This document shows, piece by piece, positions 24,291-33,277 of a DNA stretch of 64,000 bases. Positions within the stretch are counted from its first letter, which is position 1; each line of letters starts with the position of its first letter. This stretch comes from an uncultured Prevotellaceae bacterium (GTDB taxonomy: Bacteria > Bacteroidota > Bacteroidia > Bacteroidales > Bacteroidaceae): positions 1 to 64,000 of the forward strand of contig CADADN010000009.1 in NCBI GenBank assembly GCA_902786665.1, written 5' to 3'. The notes beneath the pieces were generated by a model that was given only the letters and a program-made list of their open reading frames with translations, ran no database searches and was not told the DNA's origin. The position numbers and the translations under genes were made by a program.

Positions 24291-27200
24291 TTATCTTACA
24301 ATCACTTTCTTTCTGTTGATTACATAGATGCCAGGGCGCAAGCCTTCGAGGCTGGTGGCACGCAGTCGGACGATGCGTCCGTTGAGGTCGTAGATGTTGG
24401 CGGGCTTTTGTGGCGACACGGTGACATGTGCGATGTCTGTCGATACGGAGACGACATAGAGAAGTCCCTCGCTCAGGTGACTGGTATCCCATTCGATGCC
24501 GTCGGGGAGGTCGAGCGTCGGCGTTCCCGTCATGCTGCCCGCTTCCCATACGCGGATGGAGTCGCCGGCTTTCAGGATATGGCTGTCGACCAAGGTGACA
24601 CGCAGCGTACCGTTGAGGGTCAGTCGGTTGATGCCGGCGATGCTGGTGCAGCCGGGGTTGGTGGCCGAGGCGCATGAGCGTGCCTTCACCTCATAGACGC
24701 CGTTGGGACCGATGGTCACGTTCTTGTTGCCGAAATAGAGGGTGCCGGAGTAGGAGCTGGTTGAAGCACCTGGACGCAGCGTGCCTTGGATGGTCACGGT
24801 GGAGTTGGTCAGTGGCTTGCTGTCCTTGTTCGTGCCGGAGAGTATGGCGTTTTGATTGACGGTGAGGCTGCCGGTGCCGAGGACGCCGGAGGAAAGGAGC
24901 AGTTCGCCCTGGCTGACGATGATGTTTCCGGAATTGTCGCTTATGCCGCTATAGGTGAGGCGGCCTTCGCCCATCTTGGTGAAATTGGCGTTGGAGGTCA
25001 CCTTGCCCGCCCATGTCCAGTTGGCGTCGCCGCCCACCAGCCAGGTGTTGGCGCCAACAGAGGCACCACTGCTGAATGTGCAGGAACCACCGAGGCTTCC
25101 CGTGCCGGTGACACGTCCGATGCGGTAGGAGCGCCCGCTGTTCTGCAATTCCACGCCGGTGGGGATGTCGAATGTGCCGTTGGGCATGCCAAAGCTGTTG
25201 TCAAGGGTGAAGCGTGTGTCGCTGCTGTGCACCTTGCAGGTGACGGTGCCCTCGAATTCCGACCAGTTGCCGGTGATTTGCGTGCGGGTGGCGTTCCAAC
25301 CCGAACCCACGACGACGGGGCAGTAGACGGTCAGCGTTCCCTTGCCAATCAACTTGTTGGAGAAGCTTCCCCGGTCGACGAGGTTCCATGTGCCGCGCTT
25401 GCCTTGTGGCACGTCGATGGTGTAACTGGTGCTGGTGTTCTCGCTGAGCGTGCCGTTCTGGAATTCCACCGTCTGTGCGGGTGTGTTGCTGTTCACGCAT
25501 TGCACGGTGCCTCCGGAGATGACGAGGCGTTGCAGACCGGTGTTGGAAACGTTGAGTTTCATCCATCCCGACCCTTTCTTTACCAGTCGGGTGCCCATCA
25601 TCGGGCGGTCGACGATAAAGTCGGCCATGTTGTTGATTTGTCCGCCTTCCTCGCCGACGAGGGTGATGTTCGAGCCGTTGGTGATGGCGGCTGTGGTGCG
25701 CAGTTCGGCGCCGTTCTCCATGACGAATTTGTTGGAGGCGAGGGCCACGGCGCCGAGGTTGCCCTTGGGTTTCGTGGAGTTGGAGAGGGTGGTGATGGCC
25801 ACCGTGCCGCCGGATATGCGTGTGCCTCCGGTGTAGCTGTTCTCTGTCATGATGGTGAGGGTGCTGTTGCCCCGTTTCACCAGCGTGGTGCCGCCGACAA
25901 TCGAGCCGGTGCCCTTGAAGACATAGCCGTTCTGGCTGTTGTCGACGATGATGCTGTCGGCCTCTATCTCGCTGTTGATGTTGACGGTGAACTTGTTGGC
26001 ACTGTCGTCGAAGGTGACGATGTCGCCACTGACGAAGACGTCTTTTTCGCCGGAGCTGTTGGTGAAGTTCTCCGAGCCGGCGACGTCCCAGGTGTCGCTC
26101 TCCTCGCCGGTCCACACGATTTCGTCGTTGCCGCGCATGCTGAGGATGTCGAGATAGAGTTTGCCGTCCTCAAGTGTGAGCACGCACTTGTGCTTGGTGC
26201 CGAGACCCTCGATGCGGATGTCGCCGAGGTTGCCGGTGACGGTGGCCGCCTCGCCGATGAGGTAGCGTCCCGGAATGATATCCGTGGCGTGGTTGACGAA
26301 CTCAAAGACAGGCATGAGGTATTTCGGGCCGTATTTCCAATCCTTGGTCTCTATGGTGACCAACTTGGCCTGCACCTGGTCGGCTGTGAGGTCGTCGTAG
26401 AGGTCGAACACCACGCGTGAGCCAAAGCCGAGGAGGAGGGAGTCGGTGGCGATGACGCCTTTGTTGTCGGCGCGTCCTGGGCGCAGGATGGAGGCGTAGT
26501 CCATCTTGATGCGGCGGAACTGCCCTCCGTCGCTGTTGAGTTCGGCGAAGCGGTTGAGCCAGAGGGAGGAGTGGAGCATCGTGCCGTCGAAGTTCACCAC
26601 GCCGGCCCAGATGTCGGTGTTGCCGGTGTGCTGTTGCTCCACCTTGGGGAGGTTGAGCGTGCCGTCGCCCTGTTTCACCAGGCGGGTGTTGCCGCTGAAG
26701 GCACCGCCTTCCACGTCGCAGGTGTAGTATTTGCGTACGATGACGGCGTTGCCGTTGGTCACGGTGCTGTTGGTGCCTTGCACCCAGGAGGGGACGTTGA
26801 AGGTGGCCACCCATGGCTGTGCGCCGTCGCTCACGGTGACGTGGGTGTCGTTGGTCTCGCACACGATGACGTGCTGGCCGTCGTTGGCGCTGCCGATGTT
26901 GCCGCCGTTGGCTATTTCCACGCGTCCGGTCATGGTGAGAGGCGGCGGTGCGACGGTGATGTCTTCCAACTCACCAAGGAAGTAACTGGCGTGAGGGGGC
27001 TGGTTGTAACCCATCGACTCCCACACCATGCCTTGGCGGTACTGGTGGTCGTGCCATAGCGTGTAGTTGCGGTGGTTGGTGGCGATGTCGGTGGTGTAGA
27101 CGCGGATGTATTTGTTGTCGCTGGTGCGGAGGACAAGTTCCTCGCGCCAGTCGCCGAGGATGTCGCCGGTGGCGGAGGGGGTGTTCTTCGTCCAGTTGCA

Positions 27201-28805
27201 GTTGGCCGTCCCGTTGGCGGTGAAGACGATGGTGCCATCGGCCTTGAAGATGCGGCAGGCACCTTCGCGGCTGTTGGCGCCGTCAAGTCCCTCTTCCAAC
27301 AGGTCGCCGTCCCAGTAGATGCGGAAATTGTTGGTGAAGCCGCCGGGGCCGTTGGTGATCACCTTGTCGGCCACGGTGGAGATGGTGCCCGACTGTGAGG
27401 AGTGGCCAATGCTGCCGGGGTAGTCGTTGGAGAAGTTGCCGCAGAGGGCACGTCCGTCGTCGCTGGTGGACTGCAGGCGGTAGTAAATCTTGGATGTCGT
27501 GGCGTCGCGGTAGTTCATGGCGGGGCGGTCTTCGTTGCAGGTGAAGATTTCCTGGCCATGGCGGTAGGGGTCGAAGTCGCTGCAGTGCTGTGCGTCGCCG
27601 TGTCCCAGACCGGTGGTGGAGAGTCCCTTTCCGTTGTCGTCGATGACCATCGAACCGAAGACGATTTCATCGCGGCCGTCCCAGTCCACGTCGGCGATGC
27701 CGTAGTTGTGGAAGCCTTGGCCGAAGTATGGGCCGGTGTTGCCGCTGTTCCACTCCCAATAGAGTTGGAGGGTGTGGTCGGGGTTGACCGAGAAGGCTTT
27801 CATATGGTGCTTGGTGTAGCATCCGCGTCCGAGGAAGATGAAGGGGTGGCGGCCGTCGAGGAACGGTGCGCCGAAATAGTGCTTTGTGGAACGGTGTCCG
27901 TAGCCGTCGCCCCAGTCGTTGGCATTTCCGCGGGGCAGGGGATAGGCCATCCAACTGGCGCCGTTGGGACCGATGGGGTAGGGTTTGGCGGTGGCGCCTT
28001 CCATATAGAGCAGGTATTCGGCACCGGTGTTGGTGTAGGTCATGTTGGCTGCGTGGTTCACCGTGTTGCGGGTGTTCACGTTCATATTGCCTATTTCTGT
28101 CTTCGTGCCGTCGCCATGGTGGATGATGATGTTGTCGGCGGCGCGCATGAGGACTTCTGCCTTGCCGTCGCCGTCCCAGTCGTATCCCACGATGTCGTAT
28201 TGCTCGTCGGGGCCGCTGCACATATTGGGACCGAGGTCGATATACCACAGCCGTTCGCCTTCGAGGGTGTAACATTCAAGGAAGTTGTAGGCGGAGTCGT
28301 TGGCTACAGGACAGGGGCCGGTGGCGTCGCTGTCGAGGTTGTAGTTGCGCTTCACCAGGAATTCCGAGACGCCGTCGCCAGTGACGTCGGCCAAGGCGAT
28401 GTCGTTGATGCTGTAGTCCTTGGAAATGTCCGTGCCACGTCGGGAAAGGATGGGTTTCACCGGAAATTCCTTGTACTGGGTGGACATGCGGGTGACAGGA
28501 GCACTCAATTCCTGTTCCACGCCCCGCACGACGGCTGCCACGCGGTAGGTGCTGCCGGCACGGCCGTAGGGGTCGGTGTAGTTGGACACGTTCAACGGCA
28601 GGCCGTTCAATTTCGTGCCGTCGCGGTAGAGGTTGTACTGGGTGTCGTAATACTCCTCACCGAAGATGCGCCAGCTGATGAAACTGCCGGAGCCGGAGGG
28701 TACGACGACCAAGCCGCGGTCGAGTTTGTCGGTGGTGCGTTGTGCAAATGTCGCCATGACGCACATCACGAATATGACAGCCAATAGGGTAAGTCTTTTT
28801 CTCAT
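24291..28805 (-). CDS. Rhamnogalacturonan lyase PL11 fused to autotransporter-type repeats
   Basis: 1504 aa from the ATG at 28805, giving a signal peptide ending TFAQ. Residues about 21-625 are a PL11 rhamnogalacturonan lyase: RGLVVVPSGSGSFISWR, DVTGDGVSEFLVKRNYNLDS, YDWDGDGKAEVLMRA, GDILGDWREELVLRT. The next 800 residues are a beta-helical region with at least four PATR-type repeats (TLVKRGNSTLTIM..NSYTGGT, TKMGEGRLTY, TRLVKQGDGTLNL, TRLVKKGSGWMKL), normally found in autotransporters. The end, IYDLNGRIV...GIYVINRKKVIVR, looks like a T9SS tail. It cleaves the rhamnose-galacturonate backbone, and the PATR part may give surface display. First gene of the pectin locus, with its own promoter. Twice the usual PL11 length. 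Confidence 0.9.
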   Translation of the reverse strand: MRKRLTLLAVIFVMCVMATFAQRTTDKLDRGLVVVPSGSGSFISWRIFGEEYYDTQYNLYRDGTKLNGLPLNVSNYTDPYGRAGSTYRVAAVVRGVEQELSAPVTRMSTQYKEFPVKPILSRRGTDISKDYSINDIALADVTGDGVSEFLVKRNYNLDSDATGPCPVANDSAYNFLECYTLEGERLWYIDLGPNMCSGPDEQYDIVGYDWDGDGKAEVLMRAADNIIIHHGDGTKTEIGNMNVNTRNTVNHAANMTYTNTGAEYLLYMEGATAKPYPIGPNGASWMAYPLPRGNANDWGDGYGHRSTKHYFGAPFLDGRHPFIFLGRGCYTKHHMKAFSVNPDHTLQLYWEWNSGNTGPYFGQGFHNYGIADVDWDGRDEIVFGSMVIDDNGKGLSTTGLGHGDAQHCSDFDPYRHGQEIFTCNEDRPAMNYRDATTSKIYYRLQSTSDDGRALCGNFSNDYPGSIGHSSQSGTISTVADKVITNGPGGFTNNFRIYWDGDLLEEGLDGANSREGACRIFKADGTIVFTANGTANCNWTKNTPSATGDILGDWREELVLRTSDNKYIRVYTTDIATNHRNYTLWHDHQYRQGMVWESMGYNQPPHASYFLGELEDITVAPPPLTMTGRVEIANGGNIGSANDGQHVIVCETNDTHVTVSDGAQPWVATFNVPSWVQGTNSTVTNGNAVIVRKYYTCDVEGGAFSGNTRLVKQGDGTLNLPKVEQQHTGNTDIWAGVVNFDGTMLHSSLWLNRFAELNSDGGQFRRIKMDYASILRPGRADNKGVIATDSLLLGFGSRVVFDLYDDLTADQVQAKLVTIETKDWKYGPKYLMPVFEFVNHATDIIPGRYLIGEAATVTGNLGDIRIEGLGTKHKCVLTLEDGKLYLDILSMRGNDEIVWTGEESDTWDVAGSENFTNSSGEKDVFVSGDIVTFDDSANKFTVNINSEIEADSIIVDNSQNGYVFKGTGSIVGGTTLVKRGNSTLTIMTENSYTGGTRISGGTVAITTLSNSTKPKGNLGAVALASNKFVMENGAELRTTAAITNGSNITLVGEEGGQINNMADFIVDRPMMGTRLVKKGSGWMKLNVSNTGLQRLVISGGTVQCVNSNTPAQTVEFQNGTLSENTSTSYTIDVPQGKRGTWNLVDRGSFSNKLIGKGTLTVYCPVVVGSGWNATRTQITGNWSEFEGTVTCKVHSSDTRFTLDNSFGMPNGTFDIPTGVELQNSGRSYRIGRVTGTGSLGGSCTFSSGASVGANTWLVGGDANWTWAGKVTSNANFTKMGEGRLTYSGISDNSGNIIVSQGELLLSSGVLGTGSLTVNQNAILSGTNKDSKPLTNSTVTIQGTLRPGASTSSYSGTLYFGNKNVTIGPNGVYEVKARSCASATNPGCTSIAGINRLTLNGTLRVTLVDSHILKAGDSIRVWEAGSMTGTPTLDLPDGIEWDTSHLSEGLLYVVSVSTDIAHVTVSPQKPANIYDLNGRIVRLRATSLEGLRPGIYVINRKKVIVR

Positions 28806-28903
28806 CGTCGTTATTGGGTTAGGGTTTGATTGTTCCAAGTGATGCATGGAAGGAAAACTGCGTCAACCTATTTCATATCAATGCGCATCTATCCATGATT
28901 GTG

Positions 28904-28911
28904 CAAAGATA
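28904..28911 (-). promoter_or_regulatory. -7 element of the pectin locus promoter (PL11)
   Basis: TATCTTTG on the minus strand, about 100 bp upstream of the PL11 start. A T-rich -33 region lies 18-20 bp further. The intergenic stretch 28806-29209 holds only this and the divergent HAD promoter. Confidence 0.6.
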
Positions 28912-29150
28912 ATGATTTTTGTTTAAAAATATCTCTTATTTTAGCAAAAAACAAATGATGATGTCATTTAGTTGGGGTAAAACGATTTTCACATGTGTAA
29001 TATGGTTCCTTAGACTTCAGGGGACTTGGATATCCTTCACGCGAGTCATCATTATGGGATTCAAATGAAATGGTGGACTCATTCTTCAACAGACAGGTGA
29101 AATAATGGGACGGCAAACATTCCACCCCGTTTTTGAAATCTCTTATTTCT

Positions 29151-29182
29151 TTTCGCTATTATAAAAAAAAGTAGTACCTTTG
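29151..29182 (+). promoter_or_regulatory. Promoter of the HAD-dapA genes
   Basis: TACCTTTG (29175-29182) with TTTC (29151-29154) 20 bp upstream. The ATG follows 28 bp later. Confidence 0.65.
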
Positions 29183-29209
29183 CAGCCGATATACATCCAA
29201 GAACAATTT

Positions 29210-29659
29210 ATGGTTATTTCTATCGATTTCGACGGGACGGTGGTTGAGCACCGTTATCCGAAAATAGGGGAGGAGATGCCCCATGCAACAGAGACACTTA
29301 GGAAACTCATGGAAGACGGGCACAAACTGGTGTTGTGGACCGTCCGCGAGGGTCGTCTCCTCCAGGAGGCCATCGACTGGTGCCGTGAGAGAGGGGTGGA
29401 GTTTGCCGCCGTCAATGAGACGTTGCGCGCCGACACCAACGAGCATTCCAACAACACGAGAAAGATTGATGCCGACATCTATGTGGATGACTGCAACATC
29501 GGCGGGCGCTTCGACTGGGATACCGTCTATCATATGATACACGACCACCTCGATTACTACCAGATCATCAGGGAGGAGAAGCGCAAGGCGCAACAACAGC
29601 TTCAGGAAATGGAAGAGCAACAGCCCAAGAAAAAGAAAAGGCGCTGGTTTGGCTTTTGA
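29210..29659 (+). CDS. HAD-superfamily phosphatase-like protein (BT0820 type)
   Basis: 149 aa. HAD motif I is DFDGT (Asp6, Asp8), motif II Thr44 in LWTVREG, and motif IV the DD pair at 93-94 in YVDDCN. The small size and missing cap match the BT0820-like HAD proteins of Bacteroidetes, whose substrate is unknown. The C-terminal 25 residues are a charged helix ending in a run of Lys/Arg (KKKKRRW), perhaps for nucleic acid or membrane contact. The start at 29210 removes ten residues that would lie inside the promoter. The next gene, dapA, starts 46 bp later, suggesting cotranscription. Confidence 0.75.
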   Translation: MVISIDFDGTVVEHRYPKIGEEMPHATETLRKLMEDGHKLVLWTVREGRLLQEAIDWCRERGVEFAAVNETLRADTNEHSNNTRKIDADIYVDDCNIGGRFDWDTVYHMIHDHLDYYQIIREEKRKAQQQLQEMEEQQPKKKKRRWFGF

Positions 29660-29705
29660 CAACTGTTGGCATATAAATCTGTAATTCGGTTTTTTCATTC
29701 CAGGA

Positions 29706-30596
29706 ATGATGACACAGAACATATTCAGGGGACTGGGCATCGCCCTTGTCACCCCTTTCAAGACCGATGGCAGCGTCGACTATGAGGCGTTGGCCCGGCT
29801 GGTGGACTACCAACTCGACAACGGTGCCGACTTCCTTTGCATCCTGGCCACCACAGGAGAGACGCCGTGTCTCACCAAAGAAGAAAAAGGGCGCATCAAG
29901 AAGCAAATCGTGGAACAGGTGAATGGACGCGTACCCATCCTCATGGGATGTGGAGGCAACTACACCGCCGCCGTGGTGGAAGAGTTGAAGAACGGCGACT
30001 TCCTCGGCATCGACGGCGTACTTAGCGTATGCCCCTATTACAACAAACCCTCTCAAGAAGGACTTTACAGGCATTTCAAGGCCATTGCCGAGGCAACAAG
30101 CCTCCCCGTCGTGCTTTACAACGTCCCTGGGCGCACCGGCATCCTTATGAAAGCCGAGACCACCTGCCGCCTGGCACACGACTGCGACAACATCGTCGCC
30201 ATCAAGGAGGCCAGTGGCAGTCTCGAACTGGTGGATGAAATCATCAAGCACAAACCCGCCAATTTCGACGTCATCAGCGGCGACGACGCTCTCACCTATC
30301 CCATGGTGGCCAGCGGAGCGGTGGGCGTGATATCCGTCATTGGCAACGCCCTGCCCAAGGAATTCTCAAGGATGATCAGGCTGGAGTTCAACAACGAATA
30401 CGAGGCGGCAAGGAAGATACACCACAAGTTCACCGACCTTTACAGCCTACTCTTCGTCGATGGCAACCCGGCCGGCGTCAAGGCCTTGCTCCATGAGATG
30501 GGGTTCATAGAAAACGTCCTGCGCCTCCCCCTCGTACCCACAAGGGTCACTACGGTTCAGAAAATGAGCGAGATACTCAAAGGCCTCAAACTTTAA
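29706..30596 (+). CDS. dapA: 4-hydroxy-tetrahydrodipicolinate synthase
   Basis: 296 aa, the normal length. It condenses pyruvate with aspartate semialdehyde, the first committed step of the diaminopimelate/lysine pathway in the cytosol. The Schiff-base lysine is Lys167 (VAIKEASG), the catalytic Tyr138 lies in LYNVPGRTG, and Thr49/Thr50 are in the TTGE loop; Arg143 fits the carboxylate-binding arginine. It is an intact TIM barrel. An adjacent second ATG (29709) is equally possible. It is followed after 22 bp by an AraC-type regulator. Confidence 0.95.
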   Translation: MMTQNIFRGLGIALVTPFKTDGSVDYEALARLVDYQLDNGADFLCILATTGETPCLTKEEKGRIKKQIVEQVNGRVPILMGCGGNYTAAVVEELKNGDFLGIDGVLSVCPYYNKPSQEGLYRHFKAIAEATSLPVVLYNVPGRTGILMKAETTCRLAHDCDNIVAIKEASGSLELVDEIIKHKPANFDVISGDDALTYPMVASGAVGVISVIGNALPKEFSRMIRLEFNNEYEAARKIHHKFTDLYSLLFVDGNPAGVKALLHEMGFIENVLRLPLVPTRVTTVQKMSEILKGLKL

Positions 30597-30618
30597 CACG
30601 TCACAGGAAAGAGGCGAT

Positions 30619-31503
30619 ATGGACGAGAGGAGGGTCATACATGAGATCACGCCCTTGATGGGCAACGATGTGCTGTACATCGCCGACAGGAGGAAGAAGG
30701 AGTTCACCTATCCCATCCACAACCATGAGGCCTTTGAACTCAACTTCGTGGAGCATGCCGCCGGAGTGAGGAGGATTGTCGGAGACAACAGCGAAGTGAT
30801 AGGTGAATACGACCTCGTCCTCATCACCAGTCCCGACCTGGAGCATGTGTGGGAGCAGCATGAATGCCACAGCGAGGACATCAGGGAAATCACCGTGCAG
30901 TTTGACTTCCGGACGGGAGAGGACACGCTTTTCGCCAGCACTCCGTTCATATCCATACAGAAGATGATGAACGAGGCACGAAAAGGACTGAGTTTCCCCG
31001 TGGGAGCCATCATGAAGGTCTATGGCATGCTCGACAAACTCAGCAGCATCAAGGAAGGGTTCTATGCCGTCACGCAATTCCTCACCATACTCTATGAATT
31101 GTCCAAATGCGAAGGTGCCACGCCACTCGCTTCCTCCAGTTTCGCCAAGGTTGCGGTGGAGGACGACAGCAGGAGAATCCTCAAAGTGAAGAATTTCATT
31201 CACCAGAATTATATGGATGAAGTCAGACTCGCACAGTTGGCCGACATCGCCGGCATGAGTCCCAGCGCCTTCAGCAGGTTCTTCAAACTACACACCGGGC
31301 GCAACCTCACCGACTACATCATCGACATCAGGTTGGGCGCGGCCTCCCGCATGCTTGTCGACACCAGCAGGAGCGTTTCCGAAATCAGCTTCCATTGCGG
31401 ATTCAACAACCTCAGCAATTTCAACCGCATCTTCAAAAAGAAAAAGAATTGCAGCCCCACGGAGTTCAGGGAGAATTACAGGAAAACACGCGTCATCATC
31501 TGA
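30619..31503 (+). CDS. AraC-family transcriptional regulator
   Basis: 294 aa. An N-terminal cupin-like domain (His34 and His36 in YPIHNHEAFEL, with PDLEHVW later) senses a ligand. The C-terminal two-HTH AraC domain spans about 190-290 (LADIAGMSPSAFSRFFKLHT, then SEISFHCGFNNLSNFNRIF). A purine-rich AGGAAAGAGG precedes the ATG. It lies 22 bp after dapA and between the pectin locus and uxaC; it is the only regulator in the 29-34 kb area, so control of pectin or uronate genes is possible but not shown. The ligand is unknown. Confidence 0.9.
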   Translation: MDERRVIHEITPLMGNDVLYIADRRKKEFTYPIHNHEAFELNFVEHAAGVRRIVGDNSEVIGEYDLVLITSPDLEHVWEQHECHSEDIREITVQFDFRTGEDTLFASTPFISIQKMMNEARKGLSFPVGAIMKVYGMLDKLSSIKEGFYAVTQFLTILYELSKCEGATPLASSSFAKVAVEDDSRRILKVKNFIHQNYMDEVRLAQLADIAGMSPSAFSRFFKLHTGRNLTDYIIDIRLGAASRMLVDTSRSVSEISFHCGFNNLSNFNRIFKKKKNCSPTEFRENYRKTRVII

Positions 31504-31521
31504 TAAAACATGAATAATCAG

Positions 31522-31556
31522 AAAAATCCGCAGCACCAAATTGCTGCGGATTTTTT
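31522..31556 (+). terminator. Bidirectional intrinsic terminator (AraC gene / uxaC)
   Basis: A 14-bp stem AAAAATCCGCAGCA (31522-31535) with its complement (31542-31555), loop CCAAAT, and T-runs on both strands. It lies between convergent genes. Confidence 0.85.
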
Positions 31557-31578
31557 CTGACTTTTTTGATTTTTTTTT

Positions 31579-31652
31579 CGTTATACCGTTATACCGTTAT
31601 ATCGTTATTCCGTTATACCGTTATACCGTAATATCGTTATCCCGTTATTCCG
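31579..31652 (+). repeat. 8-bp tandem array (unit CGTTATAC), 9 copies
   Basis: Nine contiguous 8-bp units, CGTTATAC with variants CGTTATAT, CGTTATTC, CGTTATCC and CGTAATAT. It lies between the terminator and the 3' end of uxaC. Confidence 0.9.
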
Positions 31653-31664
31653 AAAACCTTCTAA

Positions 31665-33068
31665 TCAATAAAACTTGAAATAGTTCTTGGCGTTGTTGTA
31701 GCTGATGTCCTCCACCATCCTGGCGAGCGACTCCATGTCGTCGGGCAGGAGACCCTTCTCCACGTCGTTGCCGAGCAGGTTGCAGAGCAAGCGGCGGAAA
31801 TATTCGTGGCGCGGGTAGGAGAGGAATGAGCGGGAGTCGGTTAGCATGCCCACGAAACGGCTGAGAAGACCCAGCACGGAGAGGGCGTTCATCTGGCGTG
31901 TCATGCCGTCGAGTTGGTCGTTGAACCACCATCCGGAGCCGAATTGTATCTTGCCCGGGCAAGAGCCGTCCTGGAAGTTGCCAAGCATCGTGGCAATCAC
32001 CTCGTTGGCGCAAGGATTGAGGGTGTAGAGAATGGTGCGGGTGAGCTTGCCCTTCTCATTCAACTCGTTAAGGAAGGTGCTCATAGCCCTTGCGGTGGTG
32101 AACTCACCGATGGAGTCGAAACCAGTGTCGGGACCCAATTGCTTGAACATCAAGCTATTGTTGTCGCGAATGGCACCATAGTGGTATTGCTGGGTCCAGT
32201 TGCTCGCATGATCCATCTCGGCCATCACATGGAGGAAGCAATGCTTGTATTGACGAGTCTCGAGAATAGAGAGCGACTGGCCACGGAGGGCCTTGCTGAA
32301 GATGATGTCGATCTGGCTGTCGGTGTATGGCTCGTCGTAGAACTCCTCGATGCCATGGTCGCTAAGACGGCATCCGTTGGCGTGGAAGAAGTCGTGACGC
32401 TTCTGGAGGGCGTCGACCATGTCCTTGAACGACTTGATTTCCATATCGGCAACTTCTGCCAGCTGCTTCACGTAGGCGGCGAATTCAGGCTTCTCGATGT
32501 TCATCGCCTTGTCGGGGCGCCATGCGGGAATCATCTTCACCTCGAAACCGCTCTCGGCAGTCTGCTTGTGGAAGCGAAGGTCGTCGACGGGGTCGTCGGT
32601 GGTGCACACGCACTCCACGTTGTAACGGCGCATGAAACCACGAGCGGTGTACTCCGGGAGACGGAGTTTCTCGTTGCATTCCTCGAAAATCTCACGAGCG
32701 GTCTTGGGGCTGAGGAGCTTGGTGATGCCGAAGGCGGTCTTCAACTCCAGGTGCGTCCAGTGATAAAGCGGGTTGCGGAAGGTATAAGGCACGGTCTCCG
32801 CCCATTTCTCGAATTTCTCCCAGTCGCTGGTGTCCTTGCCGGTGCAGAAACGCTCGTCGACGCCGTTGGTGCGCATCGCACGCCATTTGTAATGGTCGCC
32901 GCCCAGCCACAACTCCGTGATGGAACTGAATTGATGGTCGCTGGCCACCATCTCTGGGATGAGGTGGCAATGATAGTCGATGATGGGCATCTTGGATGCG
33001 TGGTTGTGGAAAAGTTCCTGCGCAGTAGTTGTCTCAAGCAGGAAATTGTCGTCCATGAATTTTTTCAT
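31665..33068 (-). CDS. uxaC: Uronate (glucuronate/galacturonate) isomerase
   Basis: 467 aa from the ATG at 33068, matching the family length. It converts D-galacturonate to D-tagaturonate and D-glucuronate to D-fructuronate in the cytosol. The metal site HxH is His33 and His35 in IIDYHCHL; the KWRAMRTNGVDE and CTTDDPVDDL blocks and the late FGSGWWFND and GMLTDSRSFLSYPRHEYFRR blocks are characteristic. It is independent of the pectin operon but only 3 kb from it, and it acts on galacturonate, the product expected after pectin breakdown. Confidence 0.95.
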   Translation of the reverse strand: MKKFMDDNFLLETTTAQELFHNHASKMPIIDYHCHLIPEMVASDHQFSSITELWLGGDHYKWRAMRTNGVDERFCTGKDTSDWEKFEKWAETVPYTFRNPLYHWTHLELKTAFGITKLLSPKTAREIFEECNEKLRLPEYTARGFMRRYNVECVCTTDDPVDDLRFHKQTAESGFEVKMIPAWRPDKAMNIEKPEFAAYVKQLAEVADMEIKSFKDMVDALQKRHDFFHANGCRLSDHGIEEFYDEPYTDSQIDIIFSKALRGQSLSILETRQYKHCFLHVMAEMDHASNWTQQYHYGAIRDNNSLMFKQLGPDTGFDSIGEFTTARAMSTFLNELNEKGKLTRTILYTLNPCANEVIATMLGNFQDGSCPGKIQFGSGWWFNDQLDGMTRQMNALSVLGLLSRFVGMLTDSRSFLSYPRHEYFRRLLCNLLGNDVEKGLLPDDMESLARMVEDISYNNAKNYFKFY

Positions 33069-33226
33069 AAATATAAGATATGTTTTAGTTTGATGAATGG
33101 TGTCAAGCGTTTGTTTCTTGTTGCCAACAGCATCGAGGCCAGGCTGAACAAAGGGCAAGGCACGGATGACAGCGAGACCGCATCCATTGTCCATGCCATA
33201 TGGAATTGCAAAACTACAAAAAAAAT

Positions 33227-33257
33227 TTTGAAAAGAGCATTTTTTTTGTTATATTTG
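33227..33257 (+). promoter_or_regulatory. Promoter of ansA
   Basis: TTTG (33227-33230), 19-bp spacer, TATATTTG (33250-33257): a full match to the Bacteroidetes consensus, 21 bp before the ATG. Confidence 0.8.
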
Positions 33258-33277
33258 CACTAAAATTCACGCAAACG

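Noticed and set aside
24786-28787. Several long plus-strand frames (up to 544 codons) opposite the PL11 gene
   Set aside because: Low-complexity Val/Ala/Gly products with no domains; shadows of the lyase gene.
28806-29209. tRNA or riboswitch in the 400-bp gap
   Set aside because: No cloverleaf arms or conserved riboswitch core were recognised; only the two divergent promoters are supported.
31914-33263. Plus-strand frame of 449 codons opposite uxaC
   Set aside because: Antisense shadow; uxaC carries all conserved motifs.
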